Both the position numbers and the translations under genes were made by a program. Positions 24,870 to 37,190 of a stretch of DNA of 64,000 nt are shown piece by piece; within the stretch, counting starts at the first letter, position 1, and each line of letters starts with the position of its first letter. The notes beneath the pieces were generated by a model. The model saw nothing but the letters and a program-made list of their open reading frames with translations, was not told the DNA's origin and did not search any database. The stretch comes from Amblyornis subalaris (lineage: Eukaryota; Chordata; Aves; Passeriformes; Ptilonorhynchidae): contig JACAXG010000070.1 in NCBI GenBank assembly GCA_018881555.1, positions 4,318,744-4,382,743 on the forward strand, read 5' to 3'.

Positions 24870-24895
24870 GCCACACACCTATGCCACACACCTAT
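24870..24895. repeat. 13-bp tandem duplication
   Basis: The unit gccacacacctat occurs twice in direct succession without a mismatch. Confidence 0.8.
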
Positions 24896-25182
24896 TCCAG
24901 TTTTCTGCCACAACAGATTGAGAAATCTGAAGTAAATAGTCAGACACACAGGTGCAATTTAAAACACCAGTGTGAGCTTGGGGGCACTGCTTCATTGCTA
25001 TTGTTCAGATGTCAGGTCTCAGGCTCCCTGAAAAATAAAGTGGCCTTGAAAATATAATTTTTATAATAATCTCTTTAGGGTTCTCTCAGTTACAAGTCAC
25101 TAAAACTGAGATAGCAAGATTTTCTAAGGCTGGATAACTTCTGCTGCTTTCTTATTTCCCCTTCTCTCCCTGCCTCCTGCNT

Positions 25183-25235
25183 AGCTTAACCGAGTTTCTT
25201 AGCTTCATCTGTGGATGGGGAATTTGAGTAGAGTA
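25183..25235 (+). repeat. MIR/CORE-SINE-like remnant
   Basis: The string gcttaaccgagtttcttagc followed by ttcatctgtggatgggga parallels the MIR core and tail, where CTTAACC, GTTTCCTC and TCATCTGTAAAATGGGGA occur in that order. Such old SINEs persist in amniote genomes at low copy number. The match is short and was judged by eye. Confidence 0.35.
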
Positions 25236-28200
25236 GAAGCCATTATTCAAACAAGCCTGACCATGGTTAATGTGGAATTGTTAGGGCTGCCAACACACCA
25301 TACACTTCTGCGGAGCAGGAAAATGAAAGGTAATTACGCAGTAAAGAAGGGTTGTCTTTGTTTGAGCCAGTGGGTTGGTATATTTTCAAGCTGCCATTTT
25401 GCCTGACTGAAGTTCTCTGATCTTCGCTCTGCTGCTGGAAAGGCACATACCTACCCTTGGAGGGTTGTGCCTTTACCCAAGCAGAGACCACGGAAGGGTG
25501 GAACAGGAGCCAAGCTGAGCAGCCCTAATAGAGGGCTGACGGTTCCTAGTACAGATCACATCTCTGACAGAGATNTCTTGCAGTGCTGCACAAACATGCA
25601 CCACACCATGGTTCTTGTGGCATCATTTTTAAAGTACACAAACTGCAAGAAGAGGTTTCATGTTCCTTGAAGTGGGCCTCCTTCGCATTCCTCACTGGTG
25701 GCTGTATGGATGCAGACACATGGCTTTCTCTCCTGGAAGGACAAGACATGTAGCTAACTTTGTCCTCTCAAGTCTGTCAGTGAAATTTTCCTGATGAAAA
25801 CCTAGGATTTTCCTGAATAATTGATTTCCCCAAAATGTAATTTCTCTTTCATTCCCTTGTTTTTATAGTCTCCCAACAAAGGATGTTTGTACATGTTTTG
25901 ATTTCCTTCTCTAGAAAGCCTTAATCTTGTTTTCCTTGCTGGCCTGGCACAAAGACAATGGTGGCATTGACCCAAGAATGACCATGAGGAAGAAAGTGTG
26001 TCTGCAAGAGGTCACATCGAGGTAACTCACCATTTGGAAGAAAACTGTTGCCCTTGCAACAACCAAAGCCAATCCTGCTCTCATGCCCCAGAATAGCTGT
26101 GCAACTGTGGCTGCCACACTTTGCTCCCTCCTCATTTCTCAGACAAATAAAGGTGCAGCATTAGAAAGGGACATTATTTTGCTCTTTTCGTATGAGAGTT
26201 GTGGACCTCTCAGTCCTGCATGGGGTAATGAAAAGGGCATCCTCTCTCTCTCTTACACTGCTGTGCGAAAGCATATCACAGTGTATTAGAAATGAATGCT
26301 TTTCTTGCAGCCTATCCTGGTTTTGAAGAGATTTCCTCCTTTTCTTTACACAAAACTCAAGTGAAGCCGAAAGATAAGCATGTTTTCTTGGTCAAGCATT
26401 CCATTTTTACTTTAGTTTGAAAAGGCAAGATACATTAGTTACTCATAACAGTGCAAAATCTGAGATGCACCATACCAAGAGANAAGAAAATAGGGCTTTA
26501 AATATATATGTTAACTATGGGCATAAAAGCCCCCCAGAACAGACCTGAATTTACGAATTTAGCCATAAAATGAAACTGTATATCTAAAAGTTTTATACAT
26601 TTTAATTATTTCAGGACAAAGTTGTGAGGACAAGTTTTATAGCTCTTAGGATCTATTGGGAAATTGGATAATGCATAAAAGAAGAAGATAATGAATGCTG
26701 CTGCATAGAGAAATGAACAAAGCTGTAATACTCAGGTAGTAATAGGGAAGATTACATTTATATTATAGATGAACGTACTGTTCAGTGGTGATACAAGCAG
26801 GTTGTAATGTCATCACGGAAAGGCAAAGACATTTCTGTAAAAAAAAACCCACTCTGATGATTATTCTTTTAAATGTAAAAGGACAAATTTATTTCTGGTG
26901 CAACTCTATTGGAATTCTTCCTCATACCTAATTTCTAAACTTTCTGGTGACATGACACAGGTATTTTGTCACACATCCTATCATGATGGAACATGTATTA
27001 GTAAATGAAACTGCCATGGTGGTTCTACACAAATGCCTACTACTTTTTTAGCTGGAGATTCTTTTATCAATACTGAAAACAACAACTTGGTTTGAATTGA
27101 CAGATAAGCTTGGAGAAGAAAAGAAATGACATACTTATATCTTAAAAATGTAATCTAAATACTAAAAAATGTCATAAATACACTGATGAAACTGAAATCT
27201 GTAGTGGTCTTGAACTGGTGATATTCTTGTGCACATGTTAATGAGAGATAAACACTTCTTAGAGCTCTGTTACTAGAATTTGTATGTTTACATGGTTGCA
27301 AAATCACGTAAGATTTGTTTATCACTCTTTGTATATGTATTTGTATTCATAACAGATTTCTTTGCATTGCAGCTAATTGCATAGAGCAAAAAAAAGAATG
27401 CCAAAAATATAGCAGGAGGGCTAAGCAGGTGTTAACACAAATGTGCTGAAAAAATAGATAATTGCTTTTTGTATTTCAAGCACCAGCACGATTTTTTTTT
27501 ACTTTCATTTTTATCATTGGTTGTGTGCAGTGGTTTTTGTATAGTGACAGAAAAAAGTATTTCTCAGCAAGACTGATGCTGGGAAATCCTGGTTTTAAAA
27601 AACAGAAAGCTGAAAAATGGTCTTTCAGATGGAGAAATTACCTCAGGTATCAAAACCCAGCTGAGTACCAGTTATTAATCAGGAGAAAGTTTAGCAAAAT
27701 TAAGTACTATTCAATTGACTGCTGGGTACCAGCTTTCATGTGACAAGTTTGGATTTTCAGCTTAAGATACTTTTACTCTTCAGAATGTGGAGCAGGAAGG
27801 AGAGGATATTTATGAAGATGAGAAAAAATATGAAATAAAAAAAATCAGGTGATTAGCATAATCATATAGGAACATGCCAAATTACTTTGAGCTTGCTGAA
27901 GTGTTGTCCCACAGTATTTTTATTTTTTCTTGTCAACATTAAACAACAACTGTTTTCCTAGTTCTAATTTTTTACATCACAATACATGAACCCAAGCAAA
28001 GAGAAAAATGCCGTAATTGGGAAGTATATATTTTTAAGCCCATAAATATCCAGCAAACAATGTGTGGTAACAACTCCCAGAAAGTTTTGGTGAATTTTAG
28101 TAATGAATATGGCCCTATTTTAAACTTCATTTTAGAAGAGAGTAATGCAGCTGTGAGTGGGACCAGAGAGGGAAAACTGCATTGGTGTGATAGGTAAATG

Positions 28201-31200
28201 CAGTGAAATGTAAGGCGCAAGTCCAAACTTGTGTAAAAATTGAGCAGAGCAATGTTGTAAGGACTGAATGCCGATAGGACAACTAAACAGGAGACAAAAA
28301 AGAGAAAGCTTGAAGTAGCAACTTAGAACAAATTCCTCAGTATAGCAATTTTTCTACAGATTTATATGGAACTCAGTAACTTACTTCTGTTGCTTTGACC
28401 TTGGCACCTCCATGGATTTTCACGACTTCTAATCATATGTGATGGGGTTCACACAAGAGCATTAGATCAGGTAGGCCAGGTTTTCATCTGCATGGAGGCA
28501 GTTTCACATCACAACAGATATAAAAAGGAAGGAGAAGGCTTGTAAGAAAGTGACTACATTTCTGAATTTTCACCTTGATAATCTCAAGAACAGTGCCCTA
28601 AAAGTTGATCATTACCGAGGGATTTCGGAGTGAAAACCATAAATATGGCACGGAAATTACTCTTTGGGCTAACAGGATGGGTGGCATGAGGATAGATACA
28701 ATATGATACAATATGATACAATATATATAAATATTTAATTTCTGCTCTGCAAATTTCTAAATAGGTAGTCCTCTAGGTACTTATTTTAGTTTCATAACAT
28801 TGTTATCACCACAGAACTGGGAAGTTTTCGATCAGTCATGCAATCAAGGTGCTGTACACTTTTTCCCTAACCAAATTATATTTGTGGAAAGGTCAGAATA
28901 TATAGCTAATTGAACTGCAAAAGAATAATTGGCTTAAAAGACTTAGTGGCTTGAATGACTTTGGAATTTATCCAAACAGAGCAAGTAATTTGTATTTGGC
29001 TTATGCTAAGGAACAGTGCCGTGCCATGGTTAAAACCTATACCACAGCTCTGCTCAGGCATGTATCATTCCTACCCTTTTTGGTGAGAAAACTAAGATGT
29101 TGAAATTCTGTGTGGGGTCAAGAATAATATCAGTGGGAATATGGAGGAAAAGAGTTCTCTCCTTCTAAATTCTGAGATATCCAGGCAGAGTTTGCANCTT
29201 AGGACACCATTAGGTACAACTCCAAACCAGTACCCCTCATATTTGCCTGCCAGTTTTTTTGCAAGTACTTTGTTTCTAGCATTGTATTGGATTTCAGGTT
29301 GGTTAACTTTGAATAATTATACATTGTCTAAAGACTTTCATCTGTTGCTCAGTTTAAATAGCAATCTAAAATCACAGCAAAATAGGTTCTAGAAAAAGGT
29401 TTTCTTTTGTTATTCCTCTTTTGTTTTGTAAATAATTATTAAAGGTAGTTGACAGACATAGATATTCATGTAGATGTACTCATATTTTTATATCACTCTT
29501 TTATTAATGAAGAGAGTACCAGAACATAAGAGTTTTGAGCACCTGCCCAACTCTCATAAGGTTTTCCTTTCATAAGTAATTTTGTAATGTTCCCTTTGTT
29601 TCAAGAGAATCAATTAACTATCTGTTAAAGTTGGTGTGATCCTTGTCAAGAGATGATGATATTCTTGTTTGTGACAATCTTTCATAGGGTAATTTGGGAG
29701 AAAGTGCAGTAGGTTCAAGCAAAAACTCTGCAAAACAGCAGCAAAAAGCCCAAGACTCACAGCTTTCTTGGTAAGAATTGACTTTTTCTCTGCAGTTTGG
29801 GAATTCCCTGTATTATTGATGCCTGCATTGGACAGAGTGCTGCATATGCTGCTCTTTTTCCCTTACCCCTCATTACACAGCTATGTTTTAAGGTTGTACT
29901 CAGGGAAGAGCAGCATTGCAGGCACTGCCAAAGGAGTCTTGCTTCAGGGCAGTGATAAACAAGGTCCCTGTGCCAGGACAGTCCCAGGATAGTAAAGGCT
30001 TCCAGTAGAGAGGAGTCAGAAGGCGATAGATGCGTTCAACTAGTCTGGGTGCAGGCCAGAAGTAAAAATGACCTTTCTGCCTCTTCCATATCTGACAACT
30101 CCTGCCAATATGTTGATGTGGGACAGGTAGTGCTGGGACTAGAGGAATGCTGTGAGTTAATTGGACAGCAGCAGTGATGCAAGGAGCACTGAGGAAGAAA
30201 AGTTAAAACTCCAAACTGACACTTGGACCAAAGAAAATTTCTTCAAACAGCATTTTGAGGCACATTGAGTGCCACGAAGGGAGAAATTAATCCAATAAAC
30301 TGGTATCCTTAAGACCAGATTCTCCCATGGCTGCTTGTTGTCAGAGCAGCTGGTGCCCATGTGCCAAAGGCGATGTTTTCTCAGCAGGAGCTGCTTGAAT
30401 GTAAAGGAACCAAGCTTTTTCTGAAGTTTTAAGGTCATCAGTCAGTTATCAAGGATCTGGAATATTTGGAGGCTCACTCAATGAAGGGAGATAGATAATT
30501 TCCCACTGTTTAGGAAGGATACTAACCAATACATCCGGGTTAGATCTCTTATAGGTAGCAAAGATGCTGTGAGAAGGATTCTTGCCTTCCTGGCATTTAC
30601 TGATTTATAGGACAGTGGGGACTGTCTACCCTACTTGACTAGTCTGCCAAGTCTCAGACCTACTGAGCAGGACTCAGACCTTTGATTCCTGCACCATACT
30701 CCCGTGCTGCCATGCCAGTCTTCAGTATGTTCATAGCATCATGGCACAGCCCCTCTCCAGTCCCAGAGGACTGCGTATAAACACCATCCACCTGGCCAGC
30801 GAACATCTTTCCCTCAGATACACAGGAGCTGGGTCATGGGAAAGATGGGCTGTGCCAATGCACTGAGCTGGAAATAGGTGTAGCATTCAGCTGCTCAGCC
30901 GAGAGTGAGCTGTGAGGACACCTGAACAAAGACTGTCACTTCATAGCAAATAACATTTGACAGCTGCCTTTTGTCTGACATAAATCTTCTCAATATTTTC
31001 AAAATAATCCCTACTTCCAGTGAACAGTGAACATTGCAGTACTTTCTGGTGTAGCACTTCTCATATTTTCCCATTTTTTATTGCCCGTTTGTCTGGGAGC
31101 TTTTAGCAAGTTTAAAAATCAAAATAAAAATTCCTATGTAATTCACATTTGGCGAAAGGCCACACTGTGGGATTGCCGTGTTGTGAACTGCAAAACTCAT

Positions 31201-34187
31201 CTGAGAGGATGCTTTGCTGGGAGAATAGGCTGCAGCGCAAGGTGGAGCCTGCCAGTGGTCGTGTTGACAGGTGTGTCAACATCTGCAACTATTTGTGCTA
31301 AACAGATGATACCAAGGTATTCCTGTGTTTTAATAACGAGAACTGTGAAAGTGGCCTGAATCGATCCTGTCTGAATAAGACCTTCTCGTCTACACTTGGC
31401 TCAAAGACCCTATGCAAGCTGGTCTAACTTCTGAGTTGGATCTAACTTAGTAGGCTAGTTGACCTCTATGTGTCTCTCACAAACCAAATTACTCTGTGGT
31501 CCCGGAAGAAATATGGACAAGAAGCTCATGAAATGGCTCAGAGCACCCCAACTTTTCCCACTGATACTTTGGGCTTGGTACATAGTAATGCTGGTGTTCC
31601 ACTGAAGTTTATAGAAGTCTTTTAAAAGTAACAGTAGGCATGTAGACAGCAATGAAAATGTTTATTCCTTATAATTAGATGTTTCTGTTAAAAAATGGTT
31701 TGCATGCATTTAACCAAGAAGAAAGCAGTGAGCTTACAAGCTCATGCAGAGACTCACTGCACCGAGTTAAAATCTCTAGTTAGTAAAGCTTCTGGGGATG
31801 CAACAGAGAGACACTTAAAGTTTATGGGTATGTAAGTTTAATATGTTCCTAACATCTGTACCTGTCTATCTATGCAAGCACATATATTTACAGAGGTAGA
31901 GGGAAAACAGATATATATAGAGAGTGAAAGTAAATGTAAAATCCAACATGTGTCAATAGTTACTCCACAATATACTTCCAGTACTTGCCTTTTAGATAAT
32001 TTTGTGAGGCACTTACTAACATCTAGTGATTGGGAATATATTAGAACAGAAGATACTCAGTATAATCACAAATGAAAGAGTCTACTGAATAGTACAGCCT
32101 AGGTAGAAGTGCTTATAATATAGGTCAGAAATTTTCAAGAAGACTATAAGTAATTTCCAAACACAAATAAATAAGTCAATTTTTTATATGCCTTTTAAAA
32201 ATCCCACCCCTGTCCTCTCCTGATTTATAGATTCTAAACATGCTGATTTTAGGTTTATCAATTTAACAGAAGACATTGTATTTACAAGAAGGATATAATC
32301 ATGTGTAAGCTTTCTAGACAATTTTAAACTTATGTAGCTCTCCTAATCTGTTTTCTGCTGAGGAGATAGTGTAATTAGTTTGTCCCTTTCAACTGCTTTC
32401 ACAACATCCCACAGGATACATGGGCTAATTTCTTCCGTGTTGCTACAGAAAAAGTATTATCTTACAATATCTCCAGCTGAGATATTATGCCACAAATCCT
32501 TTTCNGAAGCTGAACTTCACAAGCATTCCCAGAGAGCTGCAGATAAAGAGAGCCATATTTGCAGGCATTAGCAAGAAGGAAATGAAACAGCACATACATA
32601 CTACCGTAGGAAGTAATGTAAAATTAGTCACCAGTACGTCCCCCTGGAAAAAGGCTGATTGAATGCAGGTTCCCAGAAATTGAGTGCAGAAAAAGAATTA
32701 ACAGGTATAATAGGATATGGTCTTTACGCACAGAACACAAAATTCAACCTCTGCTGAGGGTGAATCATTAAAGAGCAACTTATGCTTTAATTTGTCAATT
32801 TAAGAGGAGGATAGACAGGGGACAGACAAAATGCTGTCTATTTAAAGATTTAACAGCACTGCAGAACAAAGGAAAATATGAAAAAGTTCCTTTTGTGAAA
32901 CTTGTGATAGTTTTGTGAAAGAGTTTCTTTGGAAAAACCCATGGAATCACAGAATTCTTATCTTCATAGAAATACTATTGCAGATAAGAGTCAGAGTTTG
33001 GGCAGGCAGTCTAAGACAGCCACTTTGGAGAACAGAAAATGACATGCTGAAAGGCTGGAGTCAGTATGGGTTTCACTGAAGAGCTGTCTGAAATAAAGGA
33101 TTGTCTAAAATCTGAGAAAAGTTTTCATGAGGATACAAACATTGAAACTAAGGTAACACTGAAAATAATTACCTCATTCAAATGTGGAAGATAAAATACA
33201 CTCCAGTGGTATTTCTGACCCCTTTTATTTATGCCTTGCACATGTTCCTGGAGGAATTTTTTTTATTTAGGACTTTTCTGTGAAGGGATAGCAACATATA
33301 CAGTGTGGAAAAAAATATTTTTTGCATGCAGAATCCCTCTGAGAATGTTCACACTACTGTCTTCAAAGTTCTTTGTGGTCCAGTGCCCATCCACACAGCA
33401 ATGAAAACAATATTTTATGACTGTGGTGATGGATAGCACAACGTGAAGAACAGAGCAGTTACAAAGGAGAAACACCACAAGCTGGAAGTGGAGGGGACTA
33501 TTTGCAAGGGTCTCATAGTTTGAAACGGGTTTCCAAACAATCTTCATTCAATTACTCCAAATAACAAGCACATTTCTAGAAATGGGGCTATAAGAGTAGT
33601 ATCATGGGTATACATTTAATAAAGCTGCAAACAGTTTTTTTTCCCTAATGAGAACCATCCCGAGCTTAAGCAGGAATGGTAGCAGAGTCCCTCCCCTTTG
33701 ATGGGGTTACTCTGCACCAGACTGAGGGCTTGTGCACTGCAAAGTCCCATAGGTGACCCTGTGAGAGAAACAACAGCACACTCCCTCTTCAAATCACCAA
33801 AATAAATAGCCTAAAATCAAGCTGGGTGAGCAGGTGACACATATGAGCACCACAGATCTATGACAACGTGCTTCACAGAGAGCTTTCAGGAGCAGCCATT
33901 GCATATGCAGGAGCTGCTCACAGGCTCCCAGGGGCTGGAATTGTGCTGCTTTGCACAGTCTGTGTGAAGGGATGCATTTATTTTTGGCACAATATCGGGG
34001 GCTTCAGGCCTCTGCCACCAATGCCCTGGCAGATAGCAGTGCAGGGAAGCTCCTGAGCTTCCAGCCTGCAGCCATGGGTCAAGGCTTTCCCTCGGGAAAG
34101 TATTTAAACAAAGTGTGTCCTGGCAGATATCCCAGAAGTGTGCCCAGTGTCTGTAAAACAGCAGGACATTCCTGAGCAGGGGTCGCT
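25236..34187. other. Long AT-rich non-coding stretch
   Basis: Nine kilobases with no recognisable gene or CR1 copy. A frame at 25911-26135 on the minus strand ends near a donor-like motif (GGTGAGT, read at 26025-26030) but has no supporting partner. The frames at 27462-27743 and 31027-31359 are AT-rich and resemble no known family. Only four or so N bases fall here. Confidence 0.5.
28695..28724. repeat. 10-bp tandem repeat, three copies
   Basis: The unit gatacaatat is repeated three times exactly and then runs into an AT dinucleotide stretch. Confidence 0.85.
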
Positions 34188-34252
34188 GTATGTGTGTATG
34201 TGTATTTATATGTGCGTATATATTTAGATACACACACAAATATTTTACACAC
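34188..34252. repeat. TG/CA-rich simple repeat with inverted symmetry
   Basis: A TG-rich half (from 34188) faces a CA-rich half (to 34252). The arms tgtgtgtat (34191-34199) and atacacaca (34228-34236) are perfect reverse complements. It is probably a decayed TG microsatellite with an inversion-like symmetry. Confidence 0.65.
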
Positions 34253-34495
34253 CACTTTATAGTTAATTCACTGACTGATAGGGAGAAAAGAGTCTAATAA
34301 GAATAGTTTCTCCATTTTTTTCTAAACATAACCTTCCTTTTCCTTCGTGGGCTGTAAAAATCTCAGAGACTAAACTAGCTCTAGCATACTGTCCATCCTA
34401 GACATAAGGGCTGTATAATTTTGGAGAAACACCTGCTGCACCTGGGAAAAAAATCAAAAGATGTCTTTGCAGGCTGTTTTTCATGATTATCTTTC

Positions 34496-34518
34496 TTTTT
34501 TTTTTTTTTTTTTTTTTT
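34496..34518. repeat. Homopolymer run of 23 T
   Basis: An uninterrupted T-run follows cttt and ends at tag. On the minus strand it would be a poly(A) tract, but no retrocopy is recognised on the adjoining side. Confidence 0.85.
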
Positions 34519-36699
34519 AGCTATTTAATTTATTATGATGCTGCATCTATGCAAAGCTGCTTTGAGATCTGAAACATCCACGAAATCCCAGGAGAGATGG
34601 GTTAATGGGCAGGAGGTGGAGATGTAGTCAAAGGTTTGGTAATTATATCATACAGCTTAAGTCAGTGCCTAGGTATCACCACCAGTTACATGCTGTCTTG
34701 AATTTTGATGGTGTCCTTCAATTTCTTGGACAAACTGGAAATATTGAAACAACAAGCAGGAGAGAAAGTTTTTCATAAAAAACTTTGATTCTTCTCCATG
34801 GTGATGACCGCTCATTTGCTTCCCCTGTTGGTGTTTGGGAAGCTCTTGTCCAGAGGCAATGCAAATTAAAGGGTAGGAGCTGGGCCTGCTGCTATCGACA
34901 TCCAGAGGGATCTCAGTGATTTCAGCAGACCTGTTGTGCTCTGCCTTTTAGTGTCAACAGGATCTGTGCAGTCTGGGTGATGAGAATGTTTATCATAACC
35001 TGATAAAGTCAAGAAGATGAGAGCTGATAATTGAAATGTTTAGTCAAGTTTCTGCGACTTTTACTCATCTCAAATGTGCTCAATATAAAATATTGCCCCA
35101 GTAAAAAACATCTACCATATCTAAGAAAGTATTTACTAAGTGACCAAACTGCTATGAATTAAGTTCTAAAGTGTATTTCATTTTAGCTTTCTCCTGGGTG
35201 AACTGACAGCAAGACAAGTTTTTCTAAAATAGTGTTTGTTGTGTACTAAGATTTCTAGCCTGAGGGTTTAACACTTTTTTTTTTGAAATGCAGAGCTACT
35301 GAAAAATGACTAAACCAAGAAAGAATTTAAAGGATGTCACTCTCTGCTTGATCTGCCCCAGTACGATCCAGAATAATATGACAAGCATCATTGCCTTTCC
35401 TGTGTTGCTACCAAGACCCAAATCTGGACTGTGTTCTCTGCTGAACTCTTCTGTTGCAGAGGACAATCAAAGTTATTCCTTTCTTGTTGTGCACCCCGTC
35501 GAGGGCTTTCTTAGACAAACAGCCTGAGTGACTACACACACACACAAGTCAAGAAGGGTCAGTGGATTAGCAACCAGTAGGTTTAGTGGTGGGCTGGAAG
35601 TTCTTGAGGAGCATGGCTGCACCAATGAGAGGTCTGTGGAAGAACTTTCAATCTACACTGAGGAATTCAGGACATATTTATGCACTCAAAGCACAATCAT
35701 TTTGGAAATTATATGAGCTTGGGTGTGTGCATGAAGTGGCTCAGAATCATCAGTGAAGTTTTGCCAAAATCAAAGGAGATGTTGATTTGCTCCAGGAAAA
35801 ATCTTTAATATGCTCTCTACTTTGAAAGTAAAATTTACAGAAATATTTTCCGAAGATCATGTTGTCTCACTGTGTGGTCAATCTTTCGNCCAAGATAGAT
35901 ACTGCAGTATTACAAAACGTATTTAAACATTTAGTCTATGTATGTGCAGAGCCAGTCTTCTCTGCCCAGCTCACTGCTGTCCACCTGGAGTCTAGACTTA
36001 GACTTCTTATGCACAGAGATGACAGTTTGAGGGTGTCATCATCAAGAACAGGTTTTGTGCCCAATTTTATATTGTAAGAAAATCTAAGTCTAGAAATGCT
36101 TGATCACTAATCCAGCTGAAAGTCCTCCTTTTATGTGGAAGTTCTCAAGTGAAAAGGATGCAAAGACTGTAATAGTCAGGGGACAAATAAAAGGTTAAGA
36201 AAAATGTTTTAATACTGGAATGAACTGCTATCTGAACCTGAAGACATAATTACACACAATTCATAAAAGTGCAAAAATTCAGGTTGGGAGTATTGAAGCT
36301 TTGCAGAAATGGCAAACGTTCACAGACCGAATTCAGCCAACAGCCAATTTCAAATATTTCCAAGCTGAAAAAATCTTTTAGAAAACTGTGCTCGTTTTGT
36401 TTGTTAACAGAGATAATCAAACAGAATTTCAGGCCTTGTTGTTGTGCCAGGCTGCAGTTCACAGGCATAAAGAATTAAGCCATTCTTGCTAGAGAAAAAA
36501 AGTAAATTAATGAGCTCTTAATAAATAGTTTAACAGGCAGTGTCAAAATATTGTGGGCTTACAGTAAATGACACGGCAGTGACTTATGCTGGATCCTTCT
36601 CTGAAAACCAGGTTCTAGGGATTGCCAAGGGATGCCCACAGAGTAACACATAGTGGGAATCCAGAGAGTGAGGAAGGGATTGAGCTATACTCCATCCCC
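34519..36699. other. AT-rich non-coding stretch
   Basis: A frame at 35306-35527 (73 codons) follows a good acceptor-like tract (T-run then gaaatgcag) but no matching donor was found. A plus and a minus frame at about 36250-36478 mirror each other. No known protein or repeat is seen. Confidence 0.45.
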
Positions 36700-37140
36700 T
36701 TTCCAATTGCTAACATAGTCCTTCTGCCAGGTGTGTATACAATGTGTGGGGGTGGCTGTACAGGTGCCTGTGCCCATCCTCACCTGTAGGTGTCTCGGTC
36801 GTGCAGAGCTGAAGAAGCCATGGCAGTGCTGCCTCCCCAGCTGGGCACGTCCCAGGGTCACAGTGACCTTGGTGCTGGTAGTGTCTGGCGCCTGCTGTGC
36901 GCCCGGGCACCTAGTGAGCGTTGGGAGCTGTATTGACTTGATGCAGGTTTGGGCAGAGAAAAGGGGGTGGAAGAGGCAGATAAACATGACTGCAAGTTTT
37001 GCTGCTCTTTCTTCAGATCCGGTGAGGTTTTCCTTTGCTGTCAGGGGTACATTTAAAGAGCTCTGTGTTTCTCTTGTGATAATTAGCAGAAACCCCCAGA
37101 TCAGATCTAGCACTCTTCACGGTGCTGCTCCCATGGGCAA
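36700..37140. other. GC-richer island, open on both strands
   Basis: A plus-strand frame of 149 codons (36731-37180) and a minus-strand frame of 142 codons (36685-37113) overlap almost fully. Neither resembles a known protein, and mutual openness is expected from GC-rich composition with few TAA/TAG triplets. The island holds a perfect oestrogen-response-element palindrome at 36856-36868 and several CTG/CAG-rich phrases. It might be a regulatory island, an old retrocopy or an exon; no choice is possible from the sequence. Confidence 0.35.
36855..36869. promoter_or_regulatory. Palindromic oestrogen-response-element-like site
   Basis: The sequence GGGTCAcagTGACCT contains both perfect half-sites GGTCA and TGACC with the three-base spacer required by oestrogen receptors. 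The motif match is exact in its core. Whether it is bound is unknown, and no promoter is recognised nearby. Confidence 0.45.
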
Positions 37141-37149
37141 CGCTGCAAG

Positions 37150-37190
37150 AGGCAGTCAGTTCTGTTTAACATCTTTATAAATAATAGAGA
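37150..37190 (+). mobile_element. Possible CR1 reverse-transcriptase remnant
   Basis: The frame starting at 37159 reads VLFNIFINN, matching the motif PVLFNIFIND that precedes the catalytic YADD box in CR1 reverse transcriptase. Just before it, aagaggcagt resembles the codons for QGS at the start of that motif, with a frame slip. Similarity then fades. A ten-residue match can arise by chance, but the phrase is characteristic of non-LTR retrotransposons. Confidence 0.4.

Noticed and set aside
32938..32965. ggaatcacagaattctta, like a CR1 antisense terminus
   Set aside because: Similarity ends after about 14 bases.
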